Shown: positions 58,250 through 64,000 of the stretch, piece after piece | Numbering within the stretch: position 1 is the stretch's first letter | Layout: each line of letters opens with the position of its first letter | Assembly (NCBI RefSeq): GCF_000381765.1 | Contig: NZ_KB907083.1 | Span: 57,853 to 121,852 of the forward strand | Direction: 5' to 3' | DNA: 64,000 nucleotides | Source: [Zimmermannella] faecalis ATCC 13722 | Lineage (GTDB): Bacteria; Actinomycetota; Actinomycetes; Actinomycetales; Microbacteriaceae | Notes under the pieces: model-generated | The model's database searches: none | What the model was told of the DNA's origin: nothing | The model's input: the letters and a program-made list of their open reading frames with translations, nothing else | Made by a program: the position numbers and the translations under genes

Positions 58250-59845
58250 TCAGAGTTCTGCGAAGCGGTGCACGACACGGAATCGCACCCGCATGCCGGG
58301 CGCGAGCTGCCCCGCGAGGTCGAGGTCGGCGTCGCGCACGGCGCCGATCACGGGATACCCGCCGGTGAGCGGATGGTCGGGCAGGAACAGCACCGGCTGG
58401 CCGTTCGCGGGCACCTGGATCGCCCCGGTCGCGGCACCCTCGCTCGGGAGCTCGTCGGTAACGGCACGCTCGAGCGGCACCTCGCCCTCGAGCCGCAGGC
58501 CGACGCGGTCGGACTGCGGCGTGACGAGCCACTCCTGCGACGTGAGCGTCTCGACGGCGGCGGGCGTGAACCAGTCGGTACGCGGGCCGAGCACGATGTC
58601 GAGGTCGACAACGTCGTCGGGGCCGGGCAGTTCGGGGCGGGGCGCGTCGTTCGGCGCGACGGCGTGCGCGGCCTCGGTGCCGCCGAGCGGCAGCACGTCG
58701 CCCGCGCGCAGCGGCTGCGGGCCGACGCCCGAGAGCGTGTCGGTCGTCAGGCTCCCGAGCACGTCGGGCACGGCGAACCCACCGCGCACTGCGAGGTAGC
58801 CGCGCAGGCCCCGCGAGAATCCGCCGAGGTGAATCGTGTCGCCGGGTTCGACCGCGGTCGGCACGCCCCGCTCGAGCGGGAACTCCGCGCCATCGGCGCC
58901 GACGACGCGGCGACGGCCGCTCGCGCCGGTCCAGGCGACGACGCCCGCGGCCCGCACGCGCAGCTCAGCGCCGCCGCCCGCGAGCTCAAGCGCCGCGGTG
59001 CCGGGCTCGTTGCCGACGACGCGGTTCGCGGCCCGCAGCGCCCGCCGGTCGGCCGCGCCCGAGGCCGCGACACCGATGCCGAGCATCCCGGGTCGGCCGA
59101 GGTCTTGCAGCAGCAGCTGTGCGCCCGGGCGCACGACCTCGAGCGCGCGGGCGTCGGGGGCGACCGTCGGCAGCTCGGTCTCGCGGGGAGCTGCGCCCGA
59201 GAGGTCGACCTCGTCGCGCACGGCGCGGTACCGCACCTCTTGGCCGGGCTGAATGAACGCGGGCGGCGTGCGGTCGAGGTCCCACATGCGCTCGGGCGTG
59301 CGGCCGAGCAGCTGCCAGCCGCCGGGCGACGTGCGCGGATACACCGCCGAGAAGTTGCCGGCGACCGCCACGGCGCCGGCGGGGATGCGCGTGCGCGGCG
59401 ATGCGCGACGCGGCACCGAAAACAGCGGGTCGTCGCCGACGCAGTAGACGAAGCCGGGCGCGAAACCGGCGAACGCGCCACGCCAGGTGGCGCCCGTGTG
59501 CCGGCGGATAAGTTCCTCGCGGCTGACGTCGAGCACGGCCGCGACCTCGTCGAGGTCCTCCCCCGTGTACACGACGTCGACCGTCACGGTGTCGTGCTCC
59601 GACGCCGCGTGCTCGGCCGCCCCGACGGCACGGATGCGCTCCGCGAGCGCGCGCGGCCCGACGAGCGTCGGGTCGTACCGCACCATGATCGTCGCCGCGG
59701 CAGGAATCAGTTCCTCGACACCGGCGAGCCCCGCGTCGCCGAGCGCGGCGAAGTGCGCAAGCACCGCATCCAGCCCCTCGTACTCGACGAGCAGCGCCCG
59801 ATCGCTCACGGGCAGGATGCGGGTGATGCGGTGCGCGGTGCTCAT
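58250..59845 (-). CDS. pxpB-pxpC: fused 5-oxoprolinase subunits PxpB-PxpC (KipI-KipA)
   Basis: This 531-residue protein joins PxpB/KipI (about residues 1-210; [43 protein letters not shown]) and PxpC/KipA (about 225-531; [36 protein letters not shown]). In bacteria PxpA, PxpB and PxpC together convert 5-oxoproline to glutamate with ATP. The two parts are separate genes in Bacillus and E. coli, so the fusion is notable. Its ATG overlaps the DUF1445 stop by 4 bases (ATGA). Confidence 0.9.
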   Translation of the reverse strand: MSTAHRITRILPVSDRALLVEYEGLDAVLAHFAALGDAGLAGVEELIPAAATIMVRYDPTLVGPRALAERIRAVGAAEHAASEHDTVTVDVVYTGEDLDEVAAVLDVSREELIRRHTGATWRGAFAGFAPGFVYCVGDDPLFSVPRRASPRTRIPAGAVAVAGNFSAVYPRTSPGGWQLLGRTPERMWDLDRTPPAFIQPGQEVRYRAVRDEVDLSGAAPRETELPTVAPDARALEVVRPGAQLLLQDLGRPGMLGIGVAASGAADRRALRAANRVVGNEPGTAALELAGGGAELRVRAAGVVAWTGASGRRRVVGADGAEFPLERGVPTAVEPGDTIHLGGFSRGLRGYLAVRGGFAVPDVLGSLTTDTLSGVGPQPLRAGDVLPLGGTEAAHAVAPNDAPRPELPGPDDVVDLDIVLGPRTDWFTPAAVETLTSQEWLVTPQSDRVGLRLEGEVPLERAVTDELPSEGAATGAIQVPANGQPVLFLPDHPLTGGYPVIGAVRDADLDLAGQLAPGMRVRFRVVHRFAEL

Positions 59846-60645
59846 ACGTAGTAGCTCTCGTTGCGAATATCGGTGACGAACATGCGGCCGGGCGCGTGCG
59901 TGATCGCGAACGGCACCTTCGAGGCAAGGATCGCCGCCTGCGGCGTCACCCCGCACGCCCAGAACACGGGCACCTCGCCGGGGCGGAGGTCGGCCGGCGC
60001 GTCGCCAAAGTCGGGCTTCGCGAGGTCGGTAATGCCGAGGGCCGCGGGGTCGCCGATGTGCACCGGCGCGCCGTGCACGGCCGGCGTGCGCCCCGAAATC
60101 TGCACGGCGTCGGCGACGCGGTCGGCGGGAATCGGTCGCATCGACACGACGAGTTCGCCGTGCAGGCGGCCCGCGGGCTCGCACTCGACGCTCGTGCGGT
60201 ACATCGGCACGTTGCGGCCGAGCGTCTGGTGACGAATCTCGATGCCGGCGTCGACGAGGCCCGCCTCGAACGTGAAGCTGCAGCCGATGAGAAACGTCAC
60301 GAGGTCGTCGTGCTCGGCCCACTCGTCGACCACCTCGGTGGGCTCGGCAACGAGTTCGCCGTCGCGCCACACGCGATACCGGGGCACGTCGCGGCGCAGA
60401 TCGCTGCCAGGCGCGAGCGTCGATTCGAAGCCGCCGTGCTCAATCACCTCGAGCACGGGGCACGGCTTCGGGTTCCGCTGCGCGTAGAGCAGCACGTCGT
60501 ACGCCCAATCGCGCGGCACCGAGACGAAGTTGGCCTGAGCGACGCCCCTGGCAACCCCGCTCGTCGGCGAGGCATCGCCGGCCCGCGCGGCGGCCCGTGC
60601 CGCCCGCGCCGACTCGAGCTCCGCGCCCGTTGCTGCGATGCGCAT
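59842..60645 (-). CDS. DUF1445 putative hydro-lyase / D-glutamate cyclase-like protein
   Basis: This protein of about 267 residues is of the YcsI/DUF1445 family ([54 protein letters not shown]). Family members include the C-terminal part of the mammalian D-glutamate cyclase, which interconverts D-glutamate and 5-oxo-D-proline. That fits a role upstream of PxpA-C, though this reaction in bacteria is inferred. The ATG at 60645 is favoured because AGGTGG lies about 5 bases upstream. A GTG at 60654 directly after the pxpA stop is the alternative. Confidence 0.85.
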   Translation of the reverse strand: MRIAATGAELESARAARAAARAGDASPTSGVARGVAQANFVSVPRDWAYDVLLYAQRNPKPCPVLEVIEHGGFESTLAPGSDLRRDVPRYRVWRDGELVAEPTEVVDEWAEHDDLVTFLIGCSFTFEAGLVDAGIEIRHQTLGRNVPMYRTSVECEPAGRLHGELVVSMRPIPADRVADAVQISGRTPAVHGAPVHIGDPAALGITDLAKPDFGDAPADLRPGEVPVFWACGVTPQAAILASKVPFAITHAPGRMFVTDIRNESYYV

Positions 60646-60654
60646 CCGCCCCAC

Positions 60655-61416
60655 CTACTTTGCGAAGGGGGCGAGCTCGATGCCCGCGGCCGTGAGTTCG
60701 GCCCGCACCGAGGCCGCCATCTGAATCGCGCCGGCGCTGTCGCCGTGCACGCAGATCGAGTCGGCCTGTAGCCGCACCTGCGTGCCGTCGGCGGCGGTAA
60801 TCACGCCGTCGTGCACGAGCCCGAGCATCCGCTCGGCGACGAGCTTCGGGTCGTGGAGCACCGAGCCCTCCTTCGTGCGCGACATGAGCGAGCCGTCGGC
60901 CTCGTACGCGCGGTCGGCGAACGCCTCGCGGGCGACCGTGAGGCCCGCGCGCTCCGACACCTCGGCGCTCACGCCGCCCGCGAGCGCGAGCACGACGAGG
61001 CTCGGGTCTATCGCGCGGATCGCGGCCGCGACGATCTTCGCCTGGTGCGCATCCTTCGCGATCGTGTTGTAAAGCGCGCCGTGCGGCTTCACGTACTTCA
61101 CCGGCACGCCGACGCTCGCGGCGAGGCCCTGCAGCGCGCCGAGCTGGTACTCAACGTCGGCCTGCAGCGTCGCGTCATCGATGTCGATCGCGACGCGACC
61201 GAAGTTTTCGTAGTCGCGGTAGCCGGGATGCGCGCCGACGGTGACGCCGTGCGCCGCGGCCTCAGCCAGGGTCGCGCGGATGCCGACCGGGTTGCCGGCG
61301 TGGAACCCACAGGCGACGTTCGCGCTCGTGACGATGCGGAGCATCTCGGCGTCATCGGCGACGACGCGGTCGGGCGTGTTCTCGCCGAGGTCAGAGTTGA
61401 GATCGATAGTGGCCAT
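60655..61416 (-). CDS. pxpA: 5-oxoprolinase subunit PxpA (LamB/YcsF family)
   Basis: This 253-residue protein has [51 protein letters not shown] and [13 protein letters not shown], the ordered Asp/His motifs of LamB/YcsF proteins. It acts with PxpB and PxpC to open the 5-oxoproline ring. It follows the NRAMP-like transporter by 29 bases. TAGGGT ends 7 bases before the ATG, so an internal leaderless start is possible as well as readthrough. Confidence 0.93.
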   Translation of the reverse strand: MATIDLNSDLGENTPDRVVADDAEMLRIVTSANVACGFHAGNPVGIRATLAEAAAHGVTVGAHPGYRDYENFGRVAIDIDDATLQADVEYQLGALQGLAASVGVPVKYVKPHGALYNTIAKDAHQAKIVAAAIRAIDPSLVVLALAGGVSAEVSERAGLTVAREAFADRAYEADGSLMSRTKEGSVLHDPKLVAERMLGLVHDGVITAADGTQVRLQADSICVHGDSAGAIQMAASVRAELTAAGIELAPFAK

Positions 61417-61423
61417 ACTTCGT

Positions 61424-61429
61424 ACCCTA
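61424..61429 (-). promoter_or_regulatory. possible internal -10 element before pxpA
   Basis: TAGGGT on the minus strand (61429-61424) ends 7 bases before the pxpA ATG, within the 29-base gap after the transporter gene. Being inside an operon, it is less certain than the others. Confidence 0.3.
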
Positions 61430-61445
61430 CTTTCGCGATTTGGGG

Positions 61446-62723
61446 CTAGGCGCCGGTGATGAACTCGAAGATTGGGACAACCGACACGGCACCCATGTAC
61501 CAGGTGAGGGCGGTCGCGAGCGTGCCGAACACGAGCAGCCACACGGGGTACTTGTACCCGCGCAGCAGGTCGCGCTGCCGGAAACAGCCGATGTACATGA
61601 AGATCGTGAGGCCGATCGGCAGAATCAGGCCGTTGAAGCCGCCGACGAACACGAGGATCGACGCGGGGGCGGCGCCCCAGGCGAGGTAGAGCACGAGCGA
61701 AACCGCGATAAAGATGACGGTCGCGATGCGCAGCGGCCAGCCGTCGTCGAGCTTCTTGCTGAACACCGAGAGGAACGTCGCCGACGTGTACGCGGCGCCG
61801 ATGACCGAGCTCAGCGCGGCGGCCCAGAAGATGACGCCGAAGATGCGCAGGCCCGCGTCGCCGAGCACGTGCTGGAATGCCGCGCCGGCGGGGTTGAGGT
61901 TCGGGTCGGCCGAGTCGAGCAGGAAGCCCGATGCTGCGACGCCGAGAATCGCGAGGAACAGCACGTAGCGCATGATGCCCGTGACGAAGATGCCGTTCAT
62001 CGAGGCGCCGCTCACGGCCTTGACGTGGTCGGGGCCGGTGAGGCCCGAGTCGAGGTACCGGTGCGCGCCGGCGTAGGTGATGTAGCCACCGACCGTGCCG
62101 CCGACGATCGTCGTGATCGTCGCGAAGTTGATGTTGTCGGGCAGCACCGTCTGGCGCAGCGCGTCGCCGACGGGCGGGTTCGCGAGAATCGCGACGATCA
62201 GGGTGAGCACGATCATGCCGACGCCGAGAATCATCACGACGATGTCGACGATGCGGCCCGCACGCTTCCAGAGGAAGATGCAGATCGCGAGCAGGCCGGT
62301 CAGCAGGCCGCCGAGCTTCGCGTCGATGCCGAGCATCGCGTTGAGGCCGAGCCCACCACCGGCGATGTTGCCGATGTTGAAGGCGAGTCCGCCGATGACG
62401 ATGAGCACGCCGAGCAGGTAGCCGAAGCCGGGCACGGCCTCGTTTGCGAGCTGGCCCGCGCGCTTGCCGGCGACCGTGATGATGCGCCAAATGTTCATCT
62501 GCACGGCGAAGTCGATGACGATCGACACGAGAATCGCGAACGCGAAGGCGGCGCCCATCTGGAATGTGAACGTTGCGGTTTGCGTGATGAAGCCGGGGCC
62601 GATGGCGCTCGTGGCCATCAGGAAGATGGCGCCGAGAATCGGGCCGCGGCGGGCCTTCGCGAATTCCTTCGCGGTGGGTTTCTTCGTTGACAGAGACGGG
62701 GATGCGGTGGGTTCGTCGGCCAT
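61446..62723 (-). CDS. NRAMP-related transporter lacking the metal-site motif (YcsG-like)
   Basis: This 425-residue protein has about 11 membrane segments and the NRAMP fold pattern. In TM1, where metal-transporting NRAMPs have DPGN, it has [14 protein letters not shown]. In TM6, where they have MPH, it has [16 protein letters not shown]. It therefore probably does not carry divalent metals. Its equivalent in Bacillus (YcsG) lies beside ycsF/pxpA, and 5-oxoproline or a related acid is a plausible substrate, by inference. AGGAG lies 9 bases before the ATG, which is preferred to longer upstream frames. Confidence 0.87.
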   Translation of the reverse strand: MADEPTASPSLSTKKPTAKEFAKARRGPILGAIFLMATSAIGPGFITQTATFTFQMGAAFAFAILVSIVIDFAVQMNIWRIITVAGKRAGQLANEAVPGFGYLLGVLIVIGGLAFNIGNIAGGGLGLNAMLGIDAKLGGLLTGLLAICIFLWKRAGRIVDIVVMILGVGMIVLTLIVAILANPPVGDALRQTVLPDNINFATITTIVGGTVGGYITYAGAHRYLDSGLTGPDHVKAVSGASMNGIFVTGIMRYVLFLAILGVAASGFLLDSADPNLNPAGAAFQHVLGDAGLRIFGVIFWAAALSSVIGAAYTSATFLSVFSKKLDDGWPLRIATVIFIAVSLVLYLAWGAAPASILVFVGGFNGLILPIGLTIFMYIGCFRQRDLLRGYKYPVWLLVFGTLATALTWYMGAVSVVPIFEFITGA

Positions 62724-62787
62724 GACGGGGCTCCTCGGCGTCGTTGACGGGGGCGCGTATTGCGTGATTCCACACCCTACGTCGTGC

Positions 62788-62816
62788 TGAACAGTCACGC
62801 AAGGATTGTTCAACAA
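62788..62816. promoter_or_regulatory. candidate GntR operator
   Basis: TGAACA (62788-62793) and TGTTCA (62807-62812) form an inverted repeat 13 bases apart. The second lies within an 11-base palindrome TTGTTCAACAA (62806-62816). The site is in the 207-base divergent gap between the transporter operon and the GntR gene, about 70 bases from the transporter start. This is where an autoregulating GntR protein would bind. Confidence 0.4.
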
Positions 62817-62917
62817 ACTTGGTTGGTCGCCGACCACGTTAGCTGCTTGTTTAGTTTGCGCGCAATGTCTCTTAATCTTTTCTTTGCGTTCCGAATCTGG
62901 CGTCGCCGGGAGTCGAC

Positions 62918-62923
62918 TACGCT
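62918..62923 (+). promoter_or_regulatory. putative -10 element of the GntR gene (leaderless)
   Basis: TACGCT ends 7 bases before the ATG at 62931. No Shine-Dalgarno sequence is present. Confidence 0.45.
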
Positions 62924-62930
62924 CGCGAAC

Positions 62931-63587
62931 ATGAGTTTGCTGCCCGCGCAAGATGCCCGACCGAAGCTCGCGCTTCGACTGCGCGAGGCGATCATCGCGG
63001 GCCGATACGCGCCCGGCGAGCGGCTCTCCGAACAGGCCATTTCCGACGAGCTCGGGGTGTCCCGCAACACGCTGCGGGAGTCTTTCCAGGTGTTGGTGGA
63101 GCAGCGACTCATCACGCGCATCCCCCACCGCGGCGTCTCGGTGGCGGCGCCAACCATGGCCGACGTCATCGACATCTACCGCGCGCGCCGAGTCATGGAG
63201 ATCGCGGCGCTCGCGTCGGCGAACCCGCTGCATCCCGCCCTCGCCGAGATGCGTGATGCGGTGACCGATGCCCGCGGCGCCGAGGCGAACGGCGAGTGGG
63301 CCGTGGTCGGCACGGCAAACATGCGCTTCCACTCGGCGCTCGTGCGCCTGAGCGATAGCCCCCGCGTGACCGCGGCGTTCGAGAACGTGCTCGCCGAGCT
63401 GCGCCTCGCGTTCCTGCGCTTGAACGACGCCGAGCGACTCCACCATCCGTTCATTGGGCGAAACGACGCGATCATCGCGGCGATCGACGCGAGCGATGTT
63501 GGCCGCGCGACCGAGGAGCTCGAGCGCTACCTCGACGACTCGCAGCGCCTCCTGCTCTCGACCTACACCCGCCTCGGCCTCGACTGA
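62931..63587 (+). CDS. GntR-family (FCD) transcriptional regulator
   Basis: This 218-residue regulator has an N-terminal winged helix-turn-helix (ALRLREAIIAGRYAPGERLS, ELGVSRNTLRESFQVLVEQ) and a C-terminal all-helical FCD ligand-binding domain with a metal/effector His in NMRFHSALVRLS. The second expected histidine position reads GRNDAIIAAID. FCD regulators usually repress catabolic operons and respond to small acids. Divergent to the Pxp operon, it is its likely regulator. The ATG at 62931 fits the local leaderless pattern. Longer upstream frames enter the AT-rich operator region. Confidence 0.88.
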   Translation: MSLLPAQDARPKLALRLREAIIAGRYAPGERLSEQAISDELGVSRNTLRESFQVLVEQRLITRIPHRGVSVAAPTMADVIDIYRARRVMEIAALASANPLHPALAEMRDAVTDARGAEANGEWAVVGTANMRFHSALVRLSDSPRVTAAFENVLAELRLAFLRLNDAERLHHPFIGRNDAIIAAIDASDVGRATEELERYLDDSQRLLLSTYTRLGLD

Positions 63588-63669
63588 AAACCCCGCAGTT
63601 GAGTGGTCTGAAGTTGCTGTTCTGAGCGGGTGGATTCATACGGTCGTTGCAACATGAGGATGGTGTTGC

Positions 63670-64000
63670 ATGGCGGGGAATCCCCACGGGAACAGGTACG
63701 GGCAGGATGCTCGGGACGAGTTTGTTGAGCTGATTTGCCGGGAAGGTGCGTCGCCCGTTCGGGCGGCACGCCTGCTCGGGATTGGTATCCAAACCGCGGC
63801 CAGGTGGCGGCGGAAGTATGTCGGGATGACCGCTATCGAGTTGCGCGACTACGCCCCGTTCACGATCGAGCACGACGAGATCGGGCGGGGCTTGTCGTTC
63901 GAAGAACGCGTCGTGATCCAGGCCGGGATCCGGGACGGGCGCACTCAGTCCCGGATCGCGGCCGATATCGGCCGGGACCGGTCCGTGGTGGGTTACGGCA
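63670..64000 (+). mobile_element. IS30-type transposase gene, 5' part
   Basis: The frame from 63670 is open to the window end (110 codons). It begins AGNPHGNRYGQDARDEFVEL and carries a first helix-turn-helix (GASPVRAARLLGIGIQTAAR) and a second one (LSFEERVVIQAGIRDGRTQS, followed by RIAADIGRDRSVV). The latter is the start of the IS30 transposase DNA-binding region. The DDE catalytic part lies beyond the window. A short inverted repeat TGCAACA/TGTTGCA lies at about 63645-63670. The IS terminal repeat could not be fixed, but the element must begin after the GntR stop at 63587. Confidence 0.75.

Noticed and set aside
62760..62930. Upstream extension of the GntR gene
   Set aside because: The region is AT-rich and carries the candidate operator. 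The family start is at the ATG at 62931.
62724..63446. Upstream extension of the NRAMP-like gene
   Set aside because: It would run antisense through the GntR gene. ATG at 62723 has AGGAG.

Overview
The window is high-GC DNA with GTG and TTG starts, a WhiB-family regulator and several families typical of Actinobacteria (DUF3499, DUF4916, DUF5719, class E sortase-type LAxTG sorting signal). The most likely source is an actinobacterium of the Micrococcales, probably Microbacteriaceae. The genus cannot be fixed from this sequence alone. No rRNA, tRNA, CRISPR array or prophage was seen.

Layout. 1-11.2 kb is housekeeping and accessory metabolism: the end of a TPR protein, a SprT-like zinc protein, a threonine aldolase, an ornithine cyclodeaminase-family enzyme, an EVE-like protein, a small membrane protein, a NUDIX-like DUF4916 protein, the large helicase Lhr overlapping a Nei-type DNA glycosylase, and a Uma2-type nuclease. 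11.3-23 kb is a conserved actinobacterial neighbourhood around whiB2: phosphomannomutase (manB), DUF3499, a metallopeptidase-like protein, DUF5719, a very large membrane GT2, WhiB2 and manA, followed by an O-antigen-ligase/polymerase-like protein. 23.2-26.1 kb encodes a lipoprotein coupled to a secreted, repeat-rich, LAxTG-anchored surface protein.

26.3-56.3 kb is a large cell-surface glycopolymer region. It has rhamnan-synthesis (RgpF/WbsX) proteins, a Wzm/Wzt ABC exporter, glycosyltransferases (GT2, GT4, a GT2-GT4 fusion, two GT-C-like membrane enzymes), rmlA/rmlC and separately rmlB/rmlD for dTDP-L-rhamnose, a UDP-glucose dehydrogenase, two acyltransferase-3/SGNH proteins (one frameshifted), and a tightly coupled operon of nitroreductase, flippase-like protein, pyruvyltransferase and two GT-C proteins. 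An NCS1 permease with an isochorismatase-fold hydrolase sits inside it. Together these genes would make activated sugars (mannose, rhamnose, glucuronate), assemble and decorate a rhamnose-containing polymer, and export it.

56.4-63.6 kb is a catabolic operon equivalent to the Bacillus ycsFGI-kipIA group: NRAMP-like transporter, PxpA, DUF1445, fused PxpB-PxpC and a biotin carboxylase, with a divergent GntR regulator. The window ends inside an IS30-type transposase gene.

A recurring feature is that many genes without a Shine-Dalgarno sequence have a TANNNT-like -10 hexamer about 6-9 bases before the start codon. This suggests widespread leaderless transcription, especially of the surface-polymer genes.
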